In this document: one piece after another, positions 10,101 through 16,566 of the stretch
Layout of the letters: each line of letters starts with the position of its first letter
How positions within the stretch are numbered: position 1 is the first letter of the stretch
From: Opitutales bacterium
GTDB taxonomy: Bacteria; Verrucomicrobiota; Verrucomicrobiia; Opitutales; Seribacteraceae
Direction of reading: 5' to 3'
Length of the DNA: 36,287 nucleotides
NCBI GenBank assembly: GCA_029254745.1
Contig: JAQWWZ010000042.1
Span: forward strand, 1 to 36,287
Made by a program: the position numbers and the translations under genes
Notes under the pieces: generated by a model
Databases searched by the model: none
Seen by the model: the letters and a program-made list of their open reading frames with translations, nothing else
What the model was told of the DNA's origin: nothing

Positions 10101-11694
10101 GCCCTGCTTCCAAGGTTAAATTATTACTGCCGGAATAGGAAATAGCAGAGTTTATGGTCAGGTCATAATTTCCAGAACCAGTCTGGATACTTACATTGCT
10201 TGATCCAAGAGCGTTTACGATGGATGTGGGGTGAATATCCGTATCGATCCCCACGGGGAAACTAGGCAATGAGTCGGTATCCGAAGTGCCGGAATCGGTA
10301 ATATTGATATTTCCAGGATCCAAAAGCCATAATCCAGTGCTACCAGCGGTGGCAATGGTGGAAACTTTAGCTTGGTTAATATTTAGAATTCGACCGGAGG
10401 TTTCCACCATTCCTCCATCTCCCTGCTTGGAGCCCCCTTGGGCATAAATTTCGCCAAGCACGGTGGTAAAAGAATTCGGATTCAACACATCAGACCATAA
10501 AACCACTTTTCCTCCATCCCCATTGGAACTGGCACTGGCATCAATTCGAGCCCCTTCAGCCATGAAAACAATCTCGGCTTGGATGATGGCATCTGGATCA
10601 TCAAATATACGCAATTCGTCATTGGTACCGCCCTGCCAGTCACCACCAATCAAAACTTCACCACCTCCAATCGAGCCTGTGGCATCTATCACGGAGTCTG
10701 TTTCCAAAATGATGGCTTCACCCTCCAAGGTAACCCTTCCTCCCTTACCGTGGATCGAGGAAACATCAAGTAAGCCAGCGTTTTCAACAGTTCCATTCTC
10801 TCCGCTCGTGAGAATCAACCTGCCACCCACCCTCTTCATACCGGTTGCCTTGATTGAACCCGTATTACGAATCAAGCCACCCCGCAAAGACCGAACGGCT
10901 TGGGCAGACAAAATAACCAGACCTTCTTCAGCCTCAATCGCACTGTTATTCTCTACGAGTGCTTCCCATTCGCCAGGTGTGACTCGAATGCCGGAGAGTT
11001 TGCCATATGGGTCCAATTCCAATTCCACCATCTCACCGGAAGCCAGAGCCACGGTTCCTTTCTCGGCAAAAATAAGGCCTTGATTTCGTACATCTGGGGC
11101 AAGCAAGGCAATAAAACCCTCAAACTTAGCCCGTAATTCGCCTTCATTTACCACCTCCCCTGAACCTTTACCCTGCAAAAAGCGAAGTTGTCCCTTCATA
11201 AAGTCTTCGATATCAATGTCCATGGTTGTGGCAACCAAGCTGCCAACATCAACAGATGCAGAACGGCCAAAATAAACCCCATTCCCGTTGGAAATAAAAA
11301 CTTGGCCTGGTGCTTGAATTCGACCCAAAATTTGGCTGGGGTTTGCCCCTGTTATACGATTCAAAGTAGCGGCCGCAGAATTAGGCTGGTTAAAATGGAT
11401 AGATGCATCCTTTCCTACGTTAAAGGATCTCCAGTCAATCACAGCCCGTTGAGATGATTGATTGATCAGCATATTTGCACCGGAAATATCAATGTGTGCA
11501 CCACCAGCTTTTATCTGGCTACCAGAAGGGAGGGCAATTGAAGGGGTTGCTTGCGACCATGCTACCTTGACCTGAACCCCAAGGAGAATGACAATACTAA
11601 TGGCTAAAAAACGAAATCCTCCAAGAAATTTGGCAAGGATAAGTACCACACAAGCAAACCCGCTGGTGCACGATCTGAAAACCATTGACAACAT
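1..11694 (-). CDS. Giant two-partner secretion exoprotein (filamentous haemagglutinin-like adhesin), C-terminus beyond left edge
   Basis: One minus-strand reading frame starts at ATG 11694. I found no stop in the lines I checked down to base 1, so at least 3898 residues are present and the C-terminus is missing. Residues 1-48 form a long signal region with a hydrophobic stretch ending near AWSQA. Residues ~50-180 match the haemagglutination-activity (TPS secretion) domain, with NQPN, then SNGNGVYFG and DVGSLVAT. A beta-helix region continues to about position 9650, where a VYREQP segment closes it. After that come YDG-type repeats (KIYDGT... ending NY.LP) and MBG-type repeats (KTYGDADP...); I count roughly two dozen of the former and fewer of the latter. 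The transporter gene lies 46 bp upstream. By family knowledge the protein is exported through TpsB and displayed as a surface adhesin. An ATG at 11685 is an alternative start; the Shine-Dalgarno signal is weak for both. Confidence 0.93.
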   Translation of the reverse strand, partial: MLSMVFRSCTSGFACVVLILAKFLGGFRFLAISIVILLGVQVKVAWSQATPSIALPSGSQIKAGGAHIDISGANMLINQSSQRAVIDWRSFNVGKDASIHFNQPNSAAATLNRITGANPSQILGRIQAPGQVFISNGNGVYFGRSASVDVGSLVATTMDIDIEDFMKGQLRFLQGKGSGEVVNEGELRAKFEGFIALLAPDVRNQGLIFAEKGTVALASGEMVELELDPYGKLSGIRVTPGEWEALVENNSAIEAEEGLVILSAQAVRSLRGGLIRNTGSIKATGMKRVGGRLILTSGENGTVENAGLLDVSSIHGKGGRVTLEGEAIILETDSVIDATGSIGGGEVLIGGDWQGGTNDELRIFDDPDAIIQAEIVFMAEGARIDASASSNGDGGKVVLWSDVLNPNSFTTVLGEIYAQGGSKQGDGGMVETSGRILNINQAKVSTIATAGSTGLWLLDPGNINITDSGTSDTDSLPSFPVGIDTDIHPTSIVNALGSSNVSIQTGSGNYDLTINSAISYSGSNNLTLEAGQDVLINAAVDIDSGDLTITSGRDLSVGANLTSATFSATVGQDAIVSNSINSGAGTLTINADNDISLAANLTTTNTTNSAILLNAGKNDSAGSSSGGDISISGSPSISVGGSGQAIFYTGSITGSTGLTTLIGWGTGRFRYYSDESASNYTTAISSGKYAVYREQPASSIVLSDTTLTYGSATPTISTDNLQNGDTLTASIEDESYTDHGSDETKYLDVKGEVDAASGDFQVQSYSISENLSALGYNVTNNQTITVNQKQVTLSATKTYDGNNVLNGSEVTIGNLITNEAIGYSGATVRNKHVMADATYRYINAITLTNGTIQSPAINVGSATKSRNYKLPTLTRSNAPVTTNVATLSVSVNNGSHASPSAGLTKTYDGFDSAADDFSPEYTFTGLVSGDASAELSFSDANYNSGSVADASSLTMSGITINNISGSKNSYPTDYVLESTTETVDASINKAVLTVTANSSFKFISESDPSGFSGVTYSGFVNYENLSVLTGSATLSRADSTNDTAGDYALIPDVTGITVANYSLSTANGVFTIVPANELKVVLNDAVSTYGDALPAYTISSISYYDGSIIQTVDDSFYVMEAISNKLTVSDSLGDDVNVLIFKLGPPSGNNSSSGDLKVGTYKLGASEIDNSGSFSSTVVVNGTHTVDTLTLTLSPSHVSAGKTKIYDGTPDMEGLQYDLSSLIKSGDTVNVSGLGTYRNADETTNKDVEYSGTTDVGHTITYNVTDKNYRIENVILSGSDSSNYLLSSNAIDGTDGRINQRQILYIPAKKTYDGNNYISRYVVPETGSPYYTAPVVEGEILIVDPDDSSNEAAGVAAASGGLINNEDFSYVTNHAEHAGTISSKHVTGPDDHKETYIFEHDDSDSDTTDRTDNFITKIVLGDDAGGSEFEPQNYSLPTLNAANAPFKVIPKQLTITGTRVYDSEVNWPESGDVEDLTVTTEITGETLQYSNASTASEHAGTVTDGVRSMTYISAIALQDAADAVRQTSGSYNASGFITDYKFSNKDLWDTSDADHTNISISSISNTATYNDVTITPKPITISGIEVDDKIYDGGLSANEYFSPVNTNLVSLGKISGDNFSISTVTGTFENKNVSLSGSTVEDKTVNLVTNYTGDDVYNYSITDQATAQAKIYPRPIGFSGEKTYDGTTTLNNDNVTSGGLSGINGFADSGLESGESLIFSVTSSDKNVATSSKYATNTALGLADSGSYLASNYTTTAYNFTLISDGSTINVPGIPSSYDVNDNKVIINEREVYLLATKVYDGTTTIDDDQLTALDSDESASVNLVSGEDLTFSGSLTSSTKNVDDATYLVTSSITLLDGSTGIASNYTKPANSYNATKNNVTITTKALQIKNLTLESADKIYDGNAVAAIVGTATLEDTIAGSSSVDSDKRPITGDTISLNLSEQSASFPGSNVSDSGGVAQNQTVSYSGITLAGGDATNYTLDGHSDDEFKINKRPLSLIAEKTYNGLTDLSPSLLTSGGLGAISGNADSGLVSSQTLGFSATLATKDVNGPDGNSGTVDNYVSSITLSDGSNGGIGTNYYLSSSNSHSSTENSFTVNKRGLSITATKIYDGTNVIETSEVILGNRQNSETLTVDAGVTASSIDRGGNPYVDNISISSGTSGTVGDPDNYQLPSLSSYSATDNALTITQKPLTIVDGTLESADKFYDGDNTATPSGTPSLQSFVTTGSNADNDNRPVSIGGTDDDVSISYTTITATFDSADVTYDAGGNVIDQTVTYAGMTLSGGKSDNYSLNTHTDSYRINTREVDLSATKIYDDSLAFDPSSADDVLTITASTGENLTFSSAAVAYKNQWEANNFFTSIVLADGDTGSNDGIASNYVLPPMSYDAVRNSVTITPRDVTITANSVSKTYGDAVTFDGTEFTEAGLQGDDAITISFASGGAVDTTNVNSYAIVPSAATDSGSTGFDTRNYNINYVNGTLTVNRKALSISGLTASDKIYDGTDDASISSYGSLSGVLFSDDVSLNSGSLSADSANFSDKNVALDGSGNEIVKTVTLSLTNSDLTGAKSGNYSITNQTTNNAKILKRELTLSAIKVFDGTRVIESGEITLGNYATLGGAEELVISNANSMDSSADNLSSINVNSSSKFIDTSASTSLGDEAGATSASGGLAANYKLPPIAYDSAKNNLTITAAPLIILADDQSKTYGDADPTLTVSYSGDATGFDPSHISGWTISAPTNASATAGTHSITIDVSAATADNDNYTFASPTSGTFTVNKRPITLKAQDQSKTYGDVLSLGTTAFDLTTGSFAPYASGVHTSEAATAVTLTSANGYAASTKQNQATYSDEIVIQLGSVTGDNFDTNNYQITRDEGDLTINKREVTLSVTKSYDGTAIVETSELIIGNRANGETLSTTGVLTANSKNVDGTNFVVTTTNFLADGTGLASNYQLPSSSYVSAVNSVTTTPIALTITADDQSKTYGDANPILSVDYTGLVGNDALSPSSEISGLSVSAPTGASAGYVTHVITVSGATATYGNYNITQNNGTLTVNQRPITLTATNQSKTYGDVDSLGNTSFSLTSGTYAPSEEATDVVLTTGASAYESTATANAGTYSGAIDISGATGSGGFLESNYLVTYLDGDYVINPAALTITADDLSKIYGYAEPVRTATYTGFQNSENESVVSGLVLSAPTGASATVGDHAITAAGATSPNYLITHVPRVLSVSKAVLTVTASNDSKFVTQADPAGFQGVTYSGFHYGEQETDPGLIGGTLAITRTNVSTDVADTYEDVLLPSGLTASNYSFQYEEGDFTIVPSDQLLVRLDNVVNTYGTATSYTIGSVEYYNGAAVVRLDDGSVPGSSVSINASNQVSLNDGSGGTASFDVGPLSGAYSSANKLEQGSYTLGSIGEATENSENFSDTITIVGSHQVNTKNLTASASAGLSKIYDSTVNMTGLSLTLSGIESGDIVTAEGLGSYSTQNVGTGLSYTLSDMSLSGTDSNNYYLTLGYTTTATNGEIVAKTVGLAASRIYDGAVDLSGTDVTISTGVGSETLTYTGASSSYKDVAVANKYIDAITLTDATDGSGGLASNYQLPSLDSTNAPVTINTKTVGLSAERIYDGTEDLLGSDVIITTGVGVETLTHTGTTSSSKDVALANKYINAITLTDASDGSGGLASNYNLPTLDSSLAPVSIKAKTVGLVANRIYDGTVDFMGNDVTITTGVGSETLTHTGTTANSKDVAVEDKYIDAITLTDTTDGSGGLASNYQLPSLDVLNAPVTINAKTVGLISDRIYDGTVDLLGSDVIITTGVGVETLTHTGTTSSSKDVAVANKYIDAITLTDATDGSSGLVSNYQLPSLDSTNAPVTINTKTVGLSADRIYDGTVDLLGSDVTITTGVVGESLTH

Positions 11695-11740
11695 ATTCTT
11701 CACGCGCGTGTTACATTTAACGATGATAATCAATAATGTG

Positions 11741-13435
11741 CTAGAAGGTTCGTGCAAGCACAATCCACCATCTATTTTTATCCAAAGTACCATCTGAATC
11801 GAAACCCGTATTGGGATCAGAATTTGGATTATCTCCAATTCGGCGAGCATAGGTGGTTTGAAGACTGAAGCCGAGGGGGGTACTCCATGAAGTACTCACC
11901 CCAGCACCCGATATTTCGTATTCTGTTGGACCAAGCGATGTGGGTGCTCTTTCCTGAACCATACCCCAATCATAGAAAGGCTTAATAATGAGCGACTTAG
12001 CAGCCAAATAGCGAAGTTCTACGCCTAATTTTTGTCCTTGTGGTCCCGAAGCTTCACCCGAGGGATATGCCCGAACACCTGACAATCCACCAAGGCTGAA
12101 ATTCTCTGCACTATCCAGATATTCCTGCTCACTCACCGATGACCCCAGTGTAATTTGCTGGGCATTTGAAGAGGCAATATCTAGCCCATATTGACCCGTA
12201 AAAGAAAGGAACAAGCTAAGCTTTTCAGTAAATGATTGCTGACGCGTAACGGAGTAATTCAGCAGAGTATGGTAATTTTTGCTCACATTAAAACCCTCGG
12301 CTTTACCGTGAGTGAAGGACAAACTCGCACTGTTAGCACCTCCTTTTAAAAATTTATCAAAGAAGTTAGCAGAAAATGCAATTTTACTATTGTCGATCGA
12401 ATATTCTTTTTGAACAACTCCACCAACCGTGGTGCTGTATTCGCGGTGATCGAAGCTAAAAGTAGAATATAGATTTCCATTCCGGCTTCGGATAATTGGA
12501 TAACGAAGACTAATGCCCTCTTCATTGACTTTACCTGATATATCCAAAGCCTTTAGTTCTGGGGCAACAACGGAATAATTCATACGGCTGATGTTCAAGT
12601 TCATCTTCCAACCGCGTGCCCCCAATGGAAACCCAAAACTGAACCGACCATAGCGACTTCCCTTACTCTTAAGTGTTTGCAATGCGAGAGTCTCACCATA
12701 CTTGAAAGGGCTAACCAGCATACCAGAAAAAGACACCTTTTCTGAACCTAAAGAACGGGAGTTTGCATTGTCTGCTGCAAGGTCAGCAATGTAAGCCGGT
12801 TCCTTGGAACTTTTCACAACTAAATCAACGTGACCTGGTTCTTTACTGGATTGCAGAAAGCCTGTTAGACTAACGCCAGGTAAATCATCGGCAACCAAGA
12901 GTCTACGATCAAAATCTTCTGATTTGTATAATTGGCCAGGATTAATTTCACTTTGAAGAAGGGATAAAACGATAGATTTTCTCACTGAGGTAGAACCTGT
13001 TGGATCAAATATTATTTGCCCAAACCGTCCTTCCACTACCTCAATTTTAACCATCCCGCTGGTTATATCTTGTGGCGGAATAACGGCACGCGCAATATGA
13101 CCATGTAGCTCATAATGCTTCTCAATAACAGCAGTTACCTTAGAGAGTTCGCTAAATGTAATAGGTTTTCCAATAAAATCTCTGACCAACTCATTAAGTT
13201 CATGAGGAGAAAACCTGGAAACCCCAGTAAATTCCCAAGATACAGGTTTGAAAGTTTCCTCTTCAGGTTCCGGGGATACATTTGTCTTCAGAATTGGATC
13301 GTCTGAATTCGCGGAAATAGAAGAATTGGTTTGCTCTTCTGAAAAGGCAAAAGGAAGAAAAGAGCTAGACCAATAAAAAAAAACTGAGAATAAAACGATG
13401 GTTTTTTTTGTAAAGTGATGGGAGTAAAGAGACAT
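11741..13435 (-). CDS. TpsB outer-membrane transporter (ShlB/FhaC/HecB family)
   Basis: 564 residues, the usual length for the family. A signal peptide covers residues ~1-32, followed by a short acidic, Ser-rich linker. A POTRA domain spans ~62-140, with the EKHYELHGHIARAVIPPQ segment and the VEGRFGQI strand. The rest is a beta-barrel that ends in the terminal Phe typical of outer-membrane proteins. GGLSGVRAYPSGEA near residue 475 is the conserved VRGY-type motif of the L6 loop. The protein should translocate the adjacent giant exoprotein across the outer membrane. The gene sits just upstream of tpsA in the same direction, which is the standard TPS arrangement. Its own promoter is probably in the 106-bp gap before it, which also holds a near-palindrome. 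Confidence 0.95.
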   Translation of the reverse strand: MSLYSHHFTKKTIVLFSVFFYWSSSFLPFAFSEEQTNSSISANSDDPILKTNVSPEPEEETFKPVSWEFTGVSRFSPHELNELVRDFIGKPITFSELSKVTAVIEKHYELHGHIARAVIPPQDITSGMVKIEVVEGRFGQIIFDPTGSTSVRKSIVLSLLQSEINPGQLYKSEDFDRRLLVADDLPGVSLTGFLQSSKEPGHVDLVVKSSKEPAYIADLAADNANSRSLGSEKVSFSGMLVSPFKYGETLALQTLKSKGSRYGRFSFGFPLGARGWKMNLNISRMNYSVVAPELKALDISGKVNEEGISLRYPIIRSRNGNLYSTFSFDHREYSTTVGGVVQKEYSIDNSKIAFSANFFDKFLKGGANSASLSFTHGKAEGFNVSKNYHTLLNYSVTRQQSFTEKLSLFLSFTGQYGLDIASSNAQQITLGSSVSEQEYLDSAENFSLGGLSGVRAYPSGEASGPQGQKLGVELRYLAAKSLIIKPFYDWGMVQERAPTSLGPTEYEISGAGVSTSWSTPLGFSLQTTYARRIGDNPNSDPNTGFDSDGTLDKNRWWIVLARTF

Positions 13436-13461
13436 CTTCTATGCTCTTATAAAAGACAAGT

Positions 13462-13478
13462 TTGCTTGATTAAAGCAA
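13462..13478. promoter_or_regulatory. Near-palindrome upstream of tpsB, candidate operator
   Basis: The 17-base sequence TTGCTTGATTAAAGCAA has perfect 6-bp arms around a 5-base centre. It lies about 27 bp upstream of the tpsB start, in the gap between the LacI-family gene and tpsB. Its size and symmetry suit a LacI-type or other dimeric repressor. The protein that binds it is unknown. On the minus strand a TATAAG lies a short way downstream and could be a -10 element, but I cannot place a convincing -35 at the right spacing. Confidence 0.35.
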
Positions 13479-13541
13479 CAAATAAAAAAATTTCATTTGC
13501 TGCAGTTTATTTCGCTTCATCGAATCCAATAACTGTACACA

Positions 13542-14591
13542 TTAGGGTAGGTGAAGCTTAGGGTGGGAGCGGTAAGCTTTATTTTCCAATGGAATTCCTT
13601 CAAGCAGTTCAATTAATTTTGTAAACATTTTATCTACGGGAACTTCAACCGTGGCAATCTCGTGCTTCAGGTATTTAAGTGAATCTATTTTATCAAACCC
13701 TAATATATGAATATCTTTTCCCACTCGGATACCTCGCTGTTCAAACACAGCTGCAGCACCTTGGGCGATTCCGTCCGAAGAAGTAATAAGGTAATCAAAC
13801 TTTTCTTTCGTAAGATAAGGTAAAAGGTCGAGTGCCAGTTGCTCTCCCAGTCGGAAGATATTTTCATTCAATTTGCCGCTTTGTGGATTTGGATACGATT
13901 GCATCCTGGCTAATAATTTACAAATTTCAGTGGTTTGAGGGCTATGCTCTAAGAGGGCAAAAATCTTTTCATCAATCAGAATTCGAGTAAGGTTTTGCTC
14001 TTGAAGGTATCTCAGAAAGGCTAGATAGACATGATTTCTCGAAAACCCGATAAGGTGACTGCCCAGGGAAAGAAATTTAGTTTCCAATTTTTGATCAGGG
14101 ATATCAAAGGGAAAGTTGTAAATAATGTGAGGAACCACCCGTAATAATTTGTGCAGAGTTTCATTTCCCAAGTCCTTAACACCAAAATTATCCAGCATGG
14201 GGCTGAGTAAAATTACAATAGTATCAACCCTATGCCCCATAAGTTCCCGAATAGCGTCCGTTAAACTTCCCTCTGCACTCACATGCATTTGCAGGGTTTG
14301 ATCAGATCCTAAAAAATAGTGATTTAATTTCTCTAAAGCAGACAGAGTATGGGAATATAACGGGCCATGGCATAATAAGCCTACCCTTCCCTGTTTTTTC
14401 TTTCTTAGTGAAATTGCAGTGCGGTTGGGAACAAAGCCAATTTCATCCATGGCTTGAGTGATGCGGTCATAAGTGGCTTGGGAGATTCTTTTTTGCTTCC
14501 AGTTATCATTAATAATTGCAGAAATAACCTGCCTGGAAGTACCAGTTTTCTTTGCCAGATCTGAAGTAGAATAATAGCGAGCTTGCATCAT
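13542..14591 (-). CDS. LacI-family transcriptional regulator
   Basis: 349 residues. The N-terminal helix-turn-helix (residues ~8-30, STSDLAKKTGTSRQVISAII) is followed by the hinge region with GFVPNRTAISLRKKK. A periplasmic-binding-protein-like effector domain covers ~70-345 and ends with ILGFDKIDSLKYL and an ATVEVP segment typical of the family. It is the last gene of the minus-strand sugar-acid operon, 33 bp after the SDR gene, so the likely job is sensing a sugar or sugar acid and controlling this operon. It also lies directly upstream of the tpsBA genes. ATG at 14591 is followed at once by a second in-frame ATG, so the start may be one codon later. Confidence 0.9.
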   Translation of the reverse strand: MMQARYYSTSDLAKKTGTSRQVISAIINDNWKQKRISQATYDRITQAMDEIGFVPNRTAISLRKKKQGRVGLLCHGPLYSHTLSALEKLNHYFLGSDQTLQMHVSAEGSLTDAIRELMGHRVDTIVILLSPMLDNFGVKDLGNETLHKLLRVVPHIIYNFPFDIPDQKLETKFLSLGSHLIGFSRNHVYLAFLRYLQEQNLTRILIDEKIFALLEHSPQTTEICKLLARMQSYPNPQSGKLNENIFRLGEQLALDLLPYLTKEKFDYLITSSDGIAQGAAAVFEQRGIRVGKDIHILGFDKIDSLKYLKHEIATVEVPVDKMFTKLIELLEGIPLENKAYRSHPKLHLP

Positions 14592-14601
14592 AGAGTTTTT
14601 A

Positions 14602-14629
14602 TATAATTACAAAAAAAGATTTAATTATA
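14602..14629. promoter_or_regulatory. AT-only inverted repeat between SDR and LacI genes
   Basis: Perfect 8-bp arms TATAATTA and TAATTATA flank a 12-base spacer containing a run of A (T on the minus strand). The repeat overlaps the SDR stop codon and fills most of the gap before the LacI gene. It could be an autoregulatory operator or a weak transcript-end signal. With AT-only arms, chance is also plausible in this composition. Confidence 0.3.
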
Positions 14630-15440
14630 CACCACAAAAACTAGAAAACCCTCCATCCACAGCCACAACCGTACCGGTTACAAAAGCAGAGGCATCTGAA
14701 AGTAAAAAGTGAATGGGACCGTAGATTTCATCCTGGTTGCCAAAGCGACGAAACGGAGTTTTGTTGATTACTTGCTGACCACGATCTGTAAAACTACCAT
14801 CTTCGTTTGTGAGGAGTGCTTTATTTTGCTTCGAGATGAAAAAACCCGGGGACACGGCATTAACCCTTATCTTATCTCCATACTTTAGAGCCATTTCAGC
14901 CGCCATCCACCGAGTGAAATTATCGATCGCTGCCTTGGCATTAGAATACCCTAACACCCGAGTCAGAGCCTGGGGAGATGACATCGATGAAAAATTAATC
15001 ACACACCCATATCCTTGTTTTTGAAAAGCTTTGCCAAAAATGAGAGTGGGTAGAACTGTCCCTTTTAGGTTTAAGTCCATGACCTTACCATAGTCGTCTA
15101 TATCTAAATCAAAAATTTCTTGATCGGGACCAATCGTTGCCCCTGGCATATTTCCTCCTGCCCCATTAATTAAGGCATCGATACGCCCAAACTTGCCTAA
15201 CACCTTGCCGAAAGCGGTCTGCAGACCCTTTTCATCCAGTACATCGCAGACAACGCCCATACAGTCTTCCGATATAGTACGGGCCAACTCCAACGCTTGG
15301 TCCACCCTTTGCTGGTTCCGGCCTAAATAAATTACTTTGGCCCCATTTTTTTGCAGATACTGGGCAGTACCACCTGCGAGTACACCGGTGGCACCGGTAA
15401 CAACAATAACCTTACCTGAGATAGTAAATAAATCATTCAT
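14625..15440 (-). CDS. Short-chain dehydrogenase/reductase, D-mannonate oxidoreductase-like
   Basis: 271 residues, classical SDR length. It shows the Rossmann motif TGATGVLAG near the N-terminus, the NGAGG motif with a following NMPGAT segment, an active-site Ser in INFSSMSS and the catalytic YSNAK. The C-terminal TGTVVAVDGGF segment closes the fold. The NGAGGN, DLNLKGTVLPT and SPGFF(I)..QN pattern resembles the SDRs that reduce D-fructuronate to D-mannonate in Bacteroidota and Verrucomicrobiota. The KdgK-like kinase just upstream (18-bp gap) supports a uronate or sugar-acid route. An AAGAGAAG ribosome-binding sequence precedes the start. The precise substrate is inferred. Confidence 0.85.
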   Translation of the reverse strand: MNDLFTISGKVIVVTGATGVLAGGTAQYLQKNGAKVIYLGRNQQRVDQALELARTISEDCMGVVCDVLDEKGLQTAFGKVLGKFGRIDALINGAGGNMPGATIGPDQEIFDLDIDDYGKVMDLNLKGTVLPTLIFGKAFQKQGYGCVINFSSMSSPQALTRVLGYSNAKAAIDNFTRWMAAEMALKYGDKIRVNAVSPGFFISKQNKALLTNEDGSFTDRGQQVINKTPFRRFGNQDEIYGPIHFLLSDASAFVTGTVVAVDGGFSSFCGV

Positions 15441-15458
15441 GGATAACTTCTCTTACGC

Positions 15459-16556
15459 TTAGCGGATTACGCGGGCACCACCCCCACTGATTATTTTTTC
15501 GACTTCGGCCAAAGTTGCCATCGATGTATCCCCCGGGGTTGTCATCGCCAAAGCCCCATGAGCGGCACCATAATTGACCGCCCTGTCCCCATTATATCCT
15601 TGCAGAAAGCCATAAATAAGCCCCGAGGCAAAGCTGTCCCCTCCCCCAACCCGGTCTAAAATTTCAAGGTTGCTGCGGTTCGTCGCCTCGTAAAAGTTTC
15701 CATTTTCCCAGCAAATTGCACCCCAATCATTGATTGTGGCTGTTTTTACGCTTCGCAAAGTTGTCGCAGTTGCCTTAAAATTGGGAAACTCAGCGATCAC
15801 CTGCTTGATCATTTTCTTAAATTTATCCACCTCGAGATTAGAGATGTTTTCATCCACGCCCTCGACCTCAAAGCCCAAGCAAGCAGTAAAATCCTCTTCA
15901 TTGCCAATCATTACATCTACATTGCGAGCAATCGCCCGATTCACTTCCTGGGCTTTTTCTATTCCTCCAATGGATTTCCATAATGATGGGCGATAATTTA
16001 AGTCATATGATACAACGGTGCCATATTTCTGGGCAGCCTGCACAGCCACCGCAGTAACCTCCGCGGTGGACTCCGAAAGGCCAGCAAAAATACCACCGGT
16101 GTGAAACCAACGAACTCCTTGCCGACCAAAAATATCCTCCCAATCAAAATCACCGGGTTTTATCTGACTGGATGCGGTAATACCCCGGTCCGGCACACCG
16201 ACCGCACCCCGTATTCCATGGCCCCTCTCGGTAAAGTTAAGCCCATTGCGTACATTCCGCCCCAAGCCATCGTAAGCAATCCATTTGATTAGGGAAGTAT
16301 CCACGCCTCCCTGAAGAATAAAGTCTTCGATGAGACGACCAATCTCATTGTCGGCAAATGCCGAAGCCACCGCGGTGGTAAGACCGAAACACCGACGCAG
16401 TCCACGGGCAACATTGTATTCCCCTCCACCTTCCCAAGCTTGAAATTGACGGGCTGTGCGAATGCGACCTTCCCCAGGGTCTAACCGCAGCATAATTTCT
16501 CCCAGGGAGACGAGGTCATATTTACATTCAGATTTGGGGCGGATTGATAAGCTCAT
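15459..16556 (-). CDS. kdgK: PfkB-family sugar kinase, 2-dehydro-3-deoxygluconokinase-like
   Basis: 365 residues. The N-terminus VSLGEIMLRLDP and the GGGEYNVARGL motif are typical of the ribokinase/KDG kinase fold. The C-terminal PfkB signature is DRVGGGDSFASG, with the catalytic Asp in GGGDSF. Predicted reaction: ATP-dependent phosphorylation of 2-keto-3-deoxygluconate to KDPG in the cytoplasm. The gene lies 10 bp after the Ldh_2 gene and 18 bp before the SDR gene, clearly in one operon. No KDPG aldolase is present in the window. Family assignment is firm; substrate is inferred from motif and context. Confidence 0.85.
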   Translation of the reverse strand: MSLSIRPKSECKYDLVSLGEIMLRLDPGEGRIRTARQFQAWEGGGEYNVARGLRRCFGLTTAVASAFADNEIGRLIEDFILQGGVDTSLIKWIAYDGLGRNVRNGLNFTERGHGIRGAVGVPDRGITASSQIKPGDFDWEDIFGRQGVRWFHTGGIFAGLSESTAEVTAVAVQAAQKYGTVVSYDLNYRPSLWKSIGGIEKAQEVNRAIARNVDVMIGNEEDFTACLGFEVEGVDENISNLEVDKFKKMIKQVIAEFPNFKATATTLRSVKTATINDWGAICWENGNFYEATNRSNLEILDRVGGGDSFASGLIYGFLQGYNGDRAVNYGAAHGALAMTTPGDTSMATLAEVEKIISGGGARVIR

Positions 16557-16566
16557 AAGAAAAAGT

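Noticed and set aside
10463-11083. Plus-strand frame of 206 residues and other frames opposite the giant minus-strand gene
   Set aside because: They lie wholly inside the continuous TpsA reading frame, and their translations are Ser/Pro/Thr-rich reverse-strand shadows without a recognisable fold.
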